Assembly: GCA_934700345.1 (NCBI GenBank)
Contig: CAKUXP010000008.1
Location: 33,909 to 97,908 of the forward strand
DNA: 64,000 nt
From: an uncultured Fibrobacter sp.
GTDB lineage: Bacteria; Fibrobacterota; Fibrobacteria; Fibrobacterales; Fibrobacteraceae
Direction of reading: 5' to 3'
The position numbers and the translations under genes are program-made. The notes under the pieces were generated by a model. The model did not search any database. It saw only the letters and a program-made list of their open reading frames with translations, and had not been told where the DNA came from. Positions 1-8,257 of this stretch are shown here, piece after piece; the stretch's first letter is position 1; each line of letters opens with the position of its first letter.

Positions 1-1
1 G

Positions 2-1306
2 CTCACACTTTCCGGCAAGGTGACCCGTATCAACGACCCGATCACCATCGACCTTTCCCCGATTCGCTCCGCCATTCTCGGTTCAAACTACGCTTCGACA
101 TACGCAGCGACATACGGCGGATTGATGGCACCCTATATTTCCTCGACCGACATGGCGGCAATCGCCGCGGCAGACGCCAAGGCAAAGGAATACGCTCAAA
201 ACGTCGCGGGAAACGGACAAGCCCAGCTCGCTTCGCAAATTCCCGAAGACAAGTTTAAAATCAAAGTTCAGGACAAGCTGTTCTTCAACGCTTCCGCCAC
301 GGTTCTCTGGCCTATCTTTACCGGGGGAAAGATTTTTTCGGCATACGCCGCCTCGACGGAAAATATCGAAGCGCAGAAGTCCGCCTACAGCATGGTCGAA
401 AATACGGTTCTTTCCGAAATCTGTACGCGATACTTCAGCATGAGGCTAGCCGAAGAAATGGTCACGCTCCGCACCGAAGCGTTCAAAACCATTGAAGAAC
501 ACGTCAACCAGGCGAAGAAGCTCGAAGCGGGCGGACAGATTTCCCGGGCGGAACGTCTCCGCGCAGAAGTCGCCCTGGTCGAAGCGATGACCGAAAAGGA
601 CAACGCCGAACGCGACCTTTCGCTCGCAAGGCTCGCCCTCGCCAACAGCCTCGGCGCAAGCGACACCTCCCTCACCGCGACAACATCTATCGGACCCGTC
701 GAACTCGACAGAACGCTAGATGACTACAAGAAGCGCGCATCCGAAAACTACCCGGGAATCCGACAGCTTGAACAGGAAAAGAAACGAGCCGGGCGTGCGG
801 TTACGGCAGCCCGCGGAGACTACTTTCCGACCGTTGCCCTTTTCGGCAAGAAGGAACTCTACACCAAGGATTTGACCATTCTCGAACCGGAATGGGCCGT
901 AGGCGTCGCCCTCGAATGGGACATTTTCCATGGAGGCGAGACCGTCGGAAAAGTCGCCGAGGCAAAAGCGACCCGGCGCGAAGTCGAAAGCATGCAGAAC
1001 CAGGCAGTCCAAAACATTTCCCTTTTGGTCGAAAAGCGGTTTCGCGAATACGAACACGCAAAAAGTCAGATCGAAACTCTCAAAAAGACCGAGGAACTCG
1101 CCGAGGAATCCCTCGAAGACCAGCAGAAAGCGTTTAACGCCGGCATGGGGACAAGCCTAGACGTCGTCGATGCGGAACTTTCCCTCGAACGCTTGCGGGT
1201 GGCGACGTTAAAAGCGAACTATGACGCGATGATGGCACTTGTCGGGCTTCTCGAAACCTGCGGTGAAGTGGAAAACATCGGAAAATATCTGGAGAATCAA
1301 AAATGA
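2..1306 (+). CDS. TolC-family outer membrane efflux protein, 5' partial
   Basis: The frame is open to the window edge, so the true start and signal peptide lie upstream. What remains is a long helical protein with Ala/Glu/Lys-rich coiled-coil stretches and two related halves, as in TolC-type channels that carry substrate across the outer membrane. The closing segment has the usual alternation of helices and short strands (GTSLDVVDAELSLERLRVA). The stop overlaps the ATG of the next gene (ATGA), a HlyD-family adaptor, which supports an efflux role. The GTG at 20 is probably internal, because codons before it also read as plausible channel protein. Confidence 0.85.
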   Translation, partial: LTLSGKVTRINDPITIDLSPIRSAILGSNYASTYAATYGGLMAPYISSTDMAAIAAADAKAKEYAQNVAGNGQAQLASQIPEDKFKIKVQDKLFFNASATVLWPIFTGGKIFSAYAASTENIEAQKSAYSMVENTVLSEICTRYFSMRLAEEMVTLRTEAFKTIEEHVNQAKKLEAGGQISRAERLRAEVALVEAMTEKDNAERDLSLARLALANSLGASDTSLTATTSIGPVELDRTLDDYKKRASENYPGIRQLEQEKKRAGRAVTAARGDYFPTVALFGKKELYTKDLTILEPEWAVGVALEWDIFHGGETVGKVAEAKATRREVESMQNQAVQNISLLVEKRFREYEHAKSQIETLKKTEELAEESLEDQQKAFNAGMGTSLDVVDAELSLERLRVATLKANYDAMMALVGLLETCGEVENIGKYLENQK

Positions 1307-2292
1307 AACGAGTACCTGCCGTTTTGATGTTACTGATCATCGTCCTGCTTCTAATCGCAGGATTTGGGGCGATCAAACATTTTGCGCTCGCTCCGCAGCC
1401 TGAATACCTGCAAGGACAAATCGAAGCTCGCCGTGTAATGGTCGCGGGCAAGCTTCCCGGACGCATTAGCGAATTTGCCGTACGCGAAGGGGACAGCGTT
1501 TCGAAAGGCGAAATCATCGCCGAAATCTCAAGCCCGGAAGTCGAAGCCAAGAAAATGCAGGCCGACGGAGCCTACAAGGCGGCAAAGGCCCAGGCGAACA
1601 AGGCAAAGAACGGGGCGCGCGCAGAACAGATTAGCGCGGCAAAGGCCGTGATGAACCGCGCCGAGGAAGCGGCAAAGCTCGCCAAGACGACTTACGAACG
1701 CGTCCAGAGACTCTACGACGAAGGCGTTCTCCCGGTTCAAAAGAGAGACGAAGCCGAGACGCAGATGAATGCGGCAAACGCACAGGCGGAAGCGGCAAAG
1801 GCGCAATATACCGAAGCGATGAACGGAGCCCGCGCCGAAGACAAGGCGGCGGCAAACGCACTCGTATTGCAAGCGAACGGAGCCAAGGCAGAGGTCAAGG
1901 CCTACCTCGACGAGACAAAGATCGTTGCGCCGATTTCCGGTGAAGTCACGCTCAAGATTTCGGAAGAGGGAGAAGTCGTCGGGGCGGGAATGCCGATTGT
2001 CGCCATCACCGACCTGAAGGATGCGTGGGCCGTTTTCAATATCCGCGAAGACGAACTTCGGGAAATTTCCAAGGGGAAGTCTTTTGAACTTTATATCCCA
2101 GCCCTAGACAGGAACGTTTCGATGGATGTCTATTACATCGCAAGCGCCGGCAGCTACGCCATCTGGAAAAGCAGCAAGGAAAGTGGAGGATTCGACCTGA
2201 AAACCTTTGAAATCCGCTTGCGCCCAAAGGCTCCCATCGAAGGATTGCGCCCGGGAATGACCGCTCTCTGGAAACGTTCCGCGGAGAAATAA
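1303..2292 (+). CDS. HlyD-family membrane fusion (periplasmic adaptor) protein
   Basis: A 329-residue protein with one N-terminal membrane anchor (residues 5-25), a biotinyl-lipoyl-like half domain (GKLPGRISEFAVREGDSVSKGE), a long Ala/Lys/Glu coiled-coil hairpin with two similar arms (residues about 80-190), then the second lipoyl half (IVAPISGEVTLKISEEGEVV) and a beta-barrel domain. This is the standard adaptor layout linking an inner-membrane pump to TolC. The ATG overlaps the stop of the TolC-like gene, and two ABC-2 permease genes follow at once, so the four genes probably form one export machine. Confidence 0.9.
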   Translation: MKRVPAVLMLLIIVLLLIAGFGAIKHFALAPQPEYLQGQIEARRVMVAGKLPGRISEFAVREGDSVSKGEIIAEISSPEVEAKKMQADGAYKAAKAQANKAKNGARAEQISAAKAVMNRAEEAAKLAKTTYERVQRLYDEGVLPVQKRDEAETQMNAANAQAEAAKAQYTEAMNGARAEDKAAANALVLQANGAKAEVKAYLDETKIVAPISGEVTLKISEEGEVVGAGMPIVAITDLKDAWAVFNIREDELREISKGKSFELYIPALDRNVSMDVYYIASAGSYAIWKSSKESGGFDLKTFEIRLRPKAPIEGLRPGMTALWKRSAEK

Positions 2293-2293
2293 G

Positions 2294-3427
2294 TTGCCAA
2301 GAAATCTCTGGGCAGCCTTCAAAAATGCATACGGTCGGTGGAATCCCCCGATGGTCATGTTGCTCTTCATTTTTCCCGTCGGGCTTTGTCTCGGGATTCT
2401 TTCGCTCTTTTCGGCAGAAACGCCTAGCCATCTGGAAATCGGAGTCGTTGCGGAAAGCGGAGGGGACTTGCAGGGAAAGCTTTTGAGAGCTATCGATGCG
2501 ACCCCGACGACAAGGCTTACCAAACGCTGCAAGAGCATCTCGGAATGCGCAGCGGCCATGCGCAGCGGGGAAATCTACGCGTTTCTCCATATTCCGCCAG
2601 AACTTGAAAAAGACGCGATTCGCCTGGAAACGCCGATCGTTACGGTCTATACCAACGGACAGTCCCTGCTCACTAGCAAGCTCATCACGAACGATTTGCG
2701 AACAGCCATCGGGACCCAGGGTGCGCTGCTCGTCAAAAATACCGTCATGCCGCCCGTTACGACGGAACTTCACATCGTCGGGAACCCGACCGGAAATTAC
2801 GAACGCTTTTTGGGAATCGGGCTTGTCACCGCATTTTTCCACGTCATCGCAATGATTTTCGGAGCCTATTTTTTCGCCTACCCGATTCGGGAAAAGTGCA
2901 CCCGGGAATGGTTTAACGCCGCCGGAAAATCAACGGTCGTCGCCTTTTTCGGAAGGTTCCTGCCTGCACTTCTCATTCTCGGCACGGAAATGGTCGGCTT
3001 GATGTTCCTTGCGAGAAAGGGAATGCCCTCGCTACAGAAAATAGACATCGCAGTTCTTGTCTGCGGCATCTACGCAATGGTCGGAACATGCCTTGCCGCG
3101 GGAGCAGCCTTTGTCGGATTCATCGGGGAAATGCGAATCGCGCTAAGTTCCGCTGCAGTCGCCGGAGGTCCCGCTTTCGCCTTTTGCGGGCAGACATTTC
3201 CCCTGTTCGCCATGCCGCTAGGACTTCGAGTCTGGGCCTTTGTCCTGCCGATTACGCACTTTATGCAACTCCAGTCCGCATTTTTTATCGGGCATATCGG
3301 AATCACCCGGGCGTTCCACTCGCTTGAAATTCTTTGCGGCGAACTTCTGTTCTGGATCCTGCTTGCCATCTTTGCGCTCCGCATCCGAATACCGAAAACA
3401 ATCGAAAAGGAGCAGGTTGCGCTATGA
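2294..3427 (+). CDS. ABC-2 type transporter permease
   Basis: A 377-residue membrane protein of the ABC-2 / YhhJ type: one N-terminal membrane helix (about residues 18-40), a large extracytoplasmic domain (about 45-170), then five to six membrane helices to the C terminus. Translation probably starts at TTG 2294, one base after the HlyD stop; the first ATG would fall inside the first helix. The stop overlaps the next permease start (ATGATG), implying translational coupling. No ATPase gene lies in the visible operon, so the nucleotide-binding subunit would have to lie upstream of the window or elsewhere. Confidence 0.8.
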   Translation: MPRNLWAAFKNAYGRWNPPMVMLLFIFPVGLCLGILSLFSAETPSHLEIGVVAESGGDLQGKLLRAIDATPTTRLTKRCKSISECAAAMRSGEIYAFLHIPPELEKDAIRLETPIVTVYTNGQSLLTSKLITNDLRTAIGTQGALLVKNTVMPPVTTELHIVGNPTGNYERFLGIGLVTAFFHVIAMIFGAYFFAYPIREKCTREWFNAAGKSTVVAFFGRFLPALLILGTEMVGLMFLARKGMPSLQKIDIAVLVCGIYAMVGTCLAAGAAFVGFIGEMRIALSSAAVAGGPAFAFCGQTFPLFAMPLGLRVWAFVLPITHFMQLQSAFFIGHIGITRAFHSLEILCGELLFWILLAIFALRIRIPKTIEKEQVAL

Positions 3428-4647
3428 TGTACCGCATCGGACAGTTTTTCCGCATCGCTCTCACGGAATGGAAGACAATGCTCCGCGATCCGGCCTGTAT
3501 GCTGATAGTCATCGTAGGCGTCGTACTCTACTCTTTCTACTACCCGTTCCCCTACATCCATAAAGTCGCGAACAAGGCTCCGGTCGCCATTGTCGATTTA
3601 GACCGTTCCGCGATGTCCCGCGAACTGATTCGGATGGCTTCGTCCATGCAGGAGGATTCCGTCATCGCCGTTTACAGCAACGAACGCGATGCGGAACGCG
3701 CCCTAGCAAACGAGGAAATCTACGGTTTCATGAAAATTCCAAAGGGAATGGAAGCGGACCTTCGCAAGGGCAACAACGTATCGGTCGGCGTCTATACGCA
3801 CGGAGCGTTCATCCTTCTCTACGGCAATGTCGCAACAGCCTTTGCCACGGCAGCGGGGACCATGGGAGCGACCGTGCAGGTCAAGCGCATCGTTGCAAGC
3901 GGCAAGAATCTCGCCGAAGCGAAAGCTATCCGCGATCCGATTCCCACACGGTTTTTCCGAATGTTCAACCAGTCCGGCGGCTACGGCATCTATGCCGTCT
4001 CGGCTGTGCTGATGATCATTTTGCAGCAGACATGCCTCATCGGAATCGGCGTCATGGGCGGACCGCGCAAGAACAGACACTTCCGTTTGCTGAAAGGTTG
4101 CGAAGAAACGGAAAACGCTCCGCTGCTTTTGCGCTACTTTGGGCGTTCTACCGCTTTCATCCTGCACTATCTTGCGGCTCTTTTCTTTTACAAGCTGGTG
4201 ATTTACCATATTTTCGACTTCCCCGACCGCGGCGACATGTGGCTAGTTCTCGTGTTCGGGATATTCTTCTTTGGCGCGACAGTCAATATGGGAATGTGGA
4301 TGGCGCAATTTTTCAAGCACCGCGAAACGGCCCTCCTGTTCTTCGCCTGCGTCCCGATTCTCGTGCTGTTCGTTTCCGGTTTCAGCTGGCCCCAGGGAAA
4401 CATGCCGACATGGCTGCGCATTGCCGGAGCGTTCTTCCCTTCGACGTACGCGATTCCCGCCTGGCTAAAGATACAGAACATCGGAGCGTCCTTTACCGAA
4501 GTCGCCCCGAATCTTCTCCGCCTGTTCGAGCAATCCGTCTTCTATCTCGTTCTCGGGCTTTTGCATGCCAAGCGTCACGACCTGCTCCTGCCGTTTTTCG
4601 AAAAGCTTCGCCTCTTGCGAAAGAAGCGGATGGCTGCTAGGAAATAA
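3424..4647 (+). CDS. ABC-2 type transporter permease (second subunit)
   Basis: A 407-residue protein with the same architecture as its neighbour: N-terminal helix (RDPACMLIVIVGVVLYSFYY), extracytoplasmic domain with the family's typical start (VAIVDLDRSAMSRELIRM), and six helices at the C terminus. The start was placed at ATG 3424, overlapping the TGA of the upstream permease; a second ATG follows directly and either could be used. The open frame extends upstream but that part is shadow. The pair probably forms a heterodimeric pore. The C terminus is strongly basic and cytoplasmic. Confidence 0.82.
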   Translation: MMYRIGQFFRIALTEWKTMLRDPACMLIVIVGVVLYSFYYPFPYIHKVANKAPVAIVDLDRSAMSRELIRMASSMQEDSVIAVYSNERDAERALANEEIYGFMKIPKGMEADLRKGNNVSVGVYTHGAFILLYGNVATAFATAAGTMGATVQVKRIVASGKNLAEAKAIRDPIPTRFFRMFNQSGGYGIYAVSAVLMIILQQTCLIGIGVMGGPRKNRHFRLLKGCEETENAPLLLRYFGRSTAFILHYLAALFFYKLVIYHIFDFPDRGDMWLVLVFGIFFFGATVNMGMWMAQFFKHRETALLFFACVPILVLFVSGFSWPQGNMPTWLRIAGAFFPSTYAIPAWLKIQNIGASFTEVAPNLLRLFEQSVFYLVLGLLHAKRHDLLLPFFEKLRLLRKKRMAARK

Positions 4648-4674
4648 TCGGATCTGTCAGCGACTAACTGCTGA

Positions 4675-4720
4675 GCGGCCTGTAATTTTGCAAATCCGAC
4701 TTCGCCATAAGGGAAAAGAT
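4675..4720. repeat. Dispersed intergenic repeat, copy A (about 46 bp)
   Basis: This segment resembles 52588-52635: both contain cctgtaatttt, then an A/T-rich stretch, a degenerate ACTTYRCCATA block and ggraaaag. Each copy lies in an intergenic gap. Function unknown. Confidence 0.5.
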
Positions 4721-4729
4721 CTTTTTTCG

Positions 4730-4762
4730 AAAAAAAGCCTAGACGTTCGCAGCGTCTAAGCT
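4730..4762 (-). terminator. Rho-independent terminator of yidC
   Basis: On the minus strand a 10-bp stem with one mismatch (AGCTTAGACG / CGTCTAGGCT, 7-nt loop) is followed by seven T. It sits just past the yidC stop and closes the rpmH-rnpA-yidD-yidC operon. Confidence 0.7.
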
Positions 4763-4789
4763 TTCGATATTCAAACCAAACTTCCAAAA

Positions 4790-6616
4790 CTACTTTTTCT
4801 TGACGATAACCGCATCCCGGACATTCTTGCCTTTTAGCTTGTCCGAAGCCTCTTCCGCCTCGCGAACACGATTCACAATCGCATACTGACCGATGCCCCA
4901 CAGGTTTGAAATGATCCAGTAGAGAACCAGTCCCGAAGGCATCACCGCGCTAAAAAGGAACATCATCGCGGGCATCATCCAGACCATCATCTTCTGTTGG
5001 GCGGGATCCGTCATCTGCGACATGGACTGTTTCGTCTGGAAATACGTCGTGAAAACCATCACAATCGGAAGAATCGCAAGACCGTCCGGCATGATAAACG
5101 GAATCGTGATGCCGTTCCAGATCACGTCAGAGCGAGACAGGTCGGAAATCCAACCGACAAACGGTTGCCCGCGAAGCTCGATCGCGCGCCCGAAGACCAT
5201 AAAGAGAGCAAAGAAAATCGGCATCTGGATGAGCATCGGGAGGCAGCCGCCCGTGCAGGAAGCCATCGGGTTGATGTGATGCTTCGCGTAAAGTTCCATG
5301 ATCGCCGCCTGCTTCTTCTGCGGTTCGGAGCGATACTTGACATTGATTGCATCGATTTCCGGCTTAAGCTTGCTCATTCCTCGCGTCGAGCGGAGCTGCT
5401 TGAGCGTAAGCGGAGTCGTAATCATGCGGACGAGAATCGTTAAAAGGATAATGCCCACGCCGTAGTTCGGAATGATGGAATAGAACGCCTTGAGAAGCCA
5501 AAGCAGGAACCCGCAAAGCGCGACGAACCAGACATCCGCGCCGCACCAAGTCCAGCCGCTCACGATAATCTTTTCAAAGCCCAAGTCAAAACTCTTGATT
5601 TCGCTCCAGTTGAGCGGGAGCACCATAAAGTCGAACGCAAGCGTGTCATTGTCCTGCATGTAATCGGAAAGGGAAATCCGATAGGTTCCGGGATCCTTGC
5701 TGTCCGCACCGGCTTCGGTAAAATGTTCCGCATTGAGCGTTGCCTCGGATGCGCTCGGGAACTTGATGACCGCAGCGACATACTTGCGACGCATTCCCGC
5801 CCAGAGAATTTTCCCGTCCTTCGCGTTGAACGTTTCCTTGCCGCGGATCGATTCGCGTTCCACACTGTACATATCGTTGAAAACGACTTCGCTAAAGAAA
5901 TAGGAACCTCCGCCGAAGCTTCTGCCCTTCGGGAAGACTTCCGTTTCCTTCATGCCGCCCTGCCAGAGGATTTCATAATTGTCCGGCTTGAATCCCGCGA
6001 ACGAAACCGTTTGCCCGATAGCGACTCCCGACTTGGTGAATCCGTAACGACGGACAACCTTGTTTCCGTTCGGATCGGCAAATGTAAAAACGAGCGACGT
6101 ATCGCCTTTGACAAAAATGGAATCCGGCGTATTCTCCGGAAGGGCGAACAGCTGTCCCGAAAGATCGACGTTATCAATCTTCAGTCCCAGAGCGCCCCGG
6201 GCTGTATCCCCGATAATTTCCGGAAAGTTTCCTGCGGAATCGGGCAGGGCCTTGACGACGATGCTCGAGATTTTTGCGCCGAGATTGTCAAAGACCACGG
6301 TAAAATGTTCATTTTCCACCTTGATTTTCTTGCGGGCAATCGGGGCTACGCCCTTTGCGGATGCAGAATCCGAAATCGCCGAATCCTTTACCGCCACCTC
6401 TTTTTCCTTTGCCGGGGCGAGCGTCGCCGGAGCGAGCATCGATGTGTCCAGTGCGGAAAGTTCCGGCACCGAAAGCGAACTTTTTTTCGCAGTCGTAGCC
6501 TGCTCGGTTCTTGATTTTTCGACAGCTTGCTGCTGGGCGCGATTCGTGGAAATCGTCATCGACCAGATGAAGAGGAGAACCAGGAGAAGGAGACCGATTA
6601 CGGTTGACTTTTTCAT
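4790..6616 (-). CDS. yidC: Membrane protein insertase YidC
   Basis: A 608-residue protein of Gram-negative YidC type. It has an N-terminal membrane helix (residues 5-20), a low-complexity linker, a large periplasmic P1 domain (about 95-350), and the conserved five-helix insertase core (about 365-580), including TTPLTLKQLRSTRGMSKLKP and the Met-rich segment MMVWMMPAMMFLFSAVMPSG. It inserts proteins into the inner membrane, alone or with SecYEG. The start overlaps the yidD stop by four bases, and the gene order rpmH-rnpA-yidD-yidC is the classical one. Confidence 0.97.
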   Translation of the reverse strand: MKKSTVIGLLLLVLLFIWSMTISTNRAQQQAVEKSRTEQATTAKKSSLSVPELSALDTSMLAPATLAPAKEKEVAVKDSAISDSASAKGVAPIARKKIKVENEHFTVVFDNLGAKISSIVVKALPDSAGNFPEIIGDTARGALGLKIDNVDLSGQLFALPENTPDSIFVKGDTSLVFTFADPNGNKVVRRYGFTKSGVAIGQTVSFAGFKPDNYEILWQGGMKETEVFPKGRSFGGGSYFFSEVVFNDMYSVERESIRGKETFNAKDGKILWAGMRRKYVAAVIKFPSASEATLNAEHFTEAGADSKDPGTYRISLSDYMQDNDTLAFDFMVLPLNWSEIKSFDLGFEKIIVSGWTWCGADVWFVALCGFLLWLLKAFYSIIPNYGVGIILLTILVRMITTPLTLKQLRSTRGMSKLKPEIDAINVKYRSEPQKKQAAIMELYAKHHINPMASCTGGCLPMLIQMPIFFALFMVFGRAIELRGQPFVGWISDLSRSDVIWNGITIPFIMPDGLAILPIVMVFTTYFQTKQSMSQMTDPAQQKMMVWMMPAMMFLFSAVMPSGLVLYWIISNLWGIGQYAIVNRVREAEEASDKLKGKNVRDAVIVKKK

Positions 6617-6864
6617 ATTCTTTTTTTCTCTTTCTTAGGCGGAACGGGATCGAAGCCTCCCCGGCAAAAGGGATTGCAACGGATTATCCGAAAAACGGCA
6701 AGATAGAAACCTTTGAAGATTCCGTGGATGCGGATAGCCTCGATCGCATACTCGGAACATGTTGGCGAAAACCGGCAAACGCCCCGAAAAAAATAGGGAT
6801 GGATTTTCCGATAGACTCGGATAGGAAAGACAAGCGTTTCTTCCAGGACGCGTCCGAAATTCAT
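6613..6864 (-). CDS. yidD: Membrane protein insertion efficiency factor YidD
   Basis: An 83-residue protein with the YidD hallmarks: an amphipathic basic start (IRVYRKIHPYFF), the Cys-containing motif RFSPTCSEYAIEAIRIHG, and RIIRCNPFCRGGFDPVP near the end. It is thought to help YidC at the inner membrane. Its ATG overlaps the rnpA TGA, and its stop overlaps the yidC start, so all three are translationally coupled. Confidence 0.95.
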   Translation of the reverse strand: MNFGRVLEETLVFPIRVYRKIHPYFFRGVCRFSPTCSEYAIEAIRIHGIFKGFYLAVFRIIRCNPFCRGGFDPVPPKKEKKRI

Positions 6865-7199
6865 TGCCAGCCCATCTTTTCGAAAATCTTAAAAGCCGCC
6901 ACATGCAAACGCTTCGAAGTCATCTCGCCTTCCTTGTCGTTTACAAAGATCATCGCCCATACGGGAGCGGCAATCGTCGGAGCTTTTTCAAAGAAAATCG
7001 GCCGCAGGATGCGACGGCAACGGTTCCGATAGACTGCGGAGCCGTTCTTCTTTCGCGCCAAAAAACAAAAACGACAAACGCCATCCGGGCTTTCGATCCA
7101 TTGCATCGTCAAGGACTTTGCATAGACTCGCCTGCCGTGATGGGCTATTTGTCGATAGTCGGACTCTGAGTTGAGCCGAAAGGAGCGAAGACTGGGGAT
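6861..7199 (-). CDS. rnpA: Ribonuclease P protein component (non-AUG start inferred)
   Basis: The core is clear: ARKKNGSAVYRNRCRRILR is the RnpA RNR-type RNA-binding motif, and the family's usual N-terminal part, SFRLNSESDYRQIAHHGRRV, lies upstream in the same frame. That frame has no ATG or GTG and no TTG before 7112; a TTG at 7112 would give only 83 residues and remove the conserved first strand and helix. An ATC at 7199, seven bases after AAGG, would give 112 residues, the normal length. That start is an inference. The gene lies nine bases after rpmH and overlaps yidD (ATGA). Confidence 0.85.
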   Translation of the reverse strand: MPSLRSFRLNSESDYRQIAHHGRRVYAKSLTMQWIESPDGVCRFCFLARKKNGSAVYRNRCRRILRPIFFEKAPTIAAPVWAMIFVNDKEGEMTSKRLHVAAFKIFEKMGWQ

Positions 7200-7207
7200 A
7201 CCTAGCC

Positions 7208-7363
7208 TTACTTCTTGTAGATGGTGTCACTGACCGTGAGACGCTTGCGACCCTTGGCGCGACGGCGACTGAGAACAGCGCGGCCCCAGCGATCTTCCAT
7301 ACGGGCGCGGAATCCATGGGTATTGTGACGCTTGCGATTGTGCGGCTGGAATGTTCTTTTCAT
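7208..7363 (-). CDS. rpmH: 50S ribosomal protein L34
   Basis: A 51-residue basic protein beginning MKRTFQPHNRKRHNTHGFRA and ending in a Lys/Arg-rich tail, an unmistakable L34. It is the first gene of the rpmH-rnpA-yidD-yidC operon. No dnaA or origin-like array is seen upstream; a divergent aldolase gene follows instead. Confidence 0.97.
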   Translation of the reverse strand: MKRTFQPHNRKRHNTHGFRARMEDRWGRAVLSRRRAKGRKRLTVSDTIYKK

Positions 7364-7420
7364 AGTTCTAGACCTTTAGGCAACTAAAGCGTTACCGTTG
7401 AAAAACTTTTTGGAGTTCCA

Positions 7421-7448
7421 AAGATAGTAAAATTTTGGGGATTCACAA
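7421..7448 (-). promoter_or_regulatory. rpmH: Candidate promoter of rpmH operon
   Basis: Minus-strand TTGTGA and TATCTT hexamers are separated by 16 bp, about 60 bp upstream of the rpmH ATG. The spacing equals that of the much stronger tRNA-Gly promoter in this window. Pattern match only. Confidence 0.35.
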
Positions 7449-7588
7449 GGGAAACACATTTTTCGGGGCGAAAAGGCTAGTCACAAAACGTGAATAAAAT
7501 GTGGAAAGAAGTGTTTTTCGTCGGCAGGACGGTCCAGCAGCCATTTTCAACCTCCTGATTTCCAATGTCCGATTATTACATTATATGC

Positions 7589-8257
7589 ATGATTCTTTTG
7601 ACCAATCTCCAAGAAGTCCCCGTCGTGGGAATCCTGCGCGACATCCCCGAAGGCGCCGAAGAAGCCTGTGCAAAAGTTTCCGCGGAATGCGGATTGAAAG
7701 CCATCGAGGTCACCATGAACACGCCCGCGGCAACACGCATTATCGAAAAGCTCAAAGCCGCGGCCCGACCTTTCCGGATCCAGGTCGGAGCGGGCACCGT
7801 ACGCAATCCCGAAGACCTCGAACGCGCCCTTTCGGCGGGGGCGGAATTCATCGTTTCGCCGAATACGGTCAAGGAAGTCATCCAGGAATGCGCCAAGAAA
7901 GGCATTCCGAGCATTCCGGGAGCGCTTTCCCCGACAGAAGTCCAGGCCGCATACGATTTCGGAGCGACCTGCGTCAAGGTTTTCCCCGTGAACTGCGTCG
8001 GAGGTCCCGCCTACATCAAGGCCTTGCGCGGACCGTTCCGCGATATTCCGCTGCTCGCTTGCGGAGGCGTCTCCACCGAGAACGTCAAGGAGTTCATCCT
8101 CGGCGGCGCAGACCTCGTCGCTTTCGGCGGGAGCATTTTCAAGCCTTCGCTCATGCGGGAAAACGCCTGGGAAAGCATCGCCAGAAAACTATCGGGATTC
8201 ATAGAAAGCGCAAAGGCGGCGCAACGTCAAAAATTCCTTCCGCGGCACACAGATTGA
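7589..8257 (+). CDS. eda: KDPG/KHG aldolase (bifunctional Entner-Doudoroff aldolase)
   Basis: A class I aldolase of about 222 residues that splits 2-keto-3-deoxy-6-phosphogluconate into pyruvate and glyceraldehyde 3-phosphate. Visible family motifs are VVGILRDIPE, GLKAIEVTMNTP, VGAGTVRNPEDLERA, FIVSPNT, and VKVFPVN, whose Lys forms the Schiff base, followed by the phosphate-binding ACGGVSTENV. An ATG at 7565 would add eight hydrophobic residues; 7589 fits the family better, although neither has a clear ribosome-binding site. The last 59 bases overlap the convergent mqnA 3' end. Confidence 0.9.
   Translation: MILLTNLQEVPVVGILRDIPEGAEEACAKVSAECGLKAIEVTMNTPAATRIIEKLKAAARPFRIQVGAGTVRNPEDLERALSAGAEFIVSPNTVKEVIQECAKKGIPSIPGALSPTEVQAAYDFGATCVKVFPVNCVGGPAYIKALRGPFRDIPLLACGGVSTENVKEFILGGADLVAFGGSIFKPSLMRENAWESIARKLSGFIESAKAAQRQKFLPRHTD

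Noticed and set aside
7364..7500. Origin of replication next to rpmH
   Set aside because: No cluster of DnaA boxes and no dnaA or dnaN gene; single box-like words are expected by chance.
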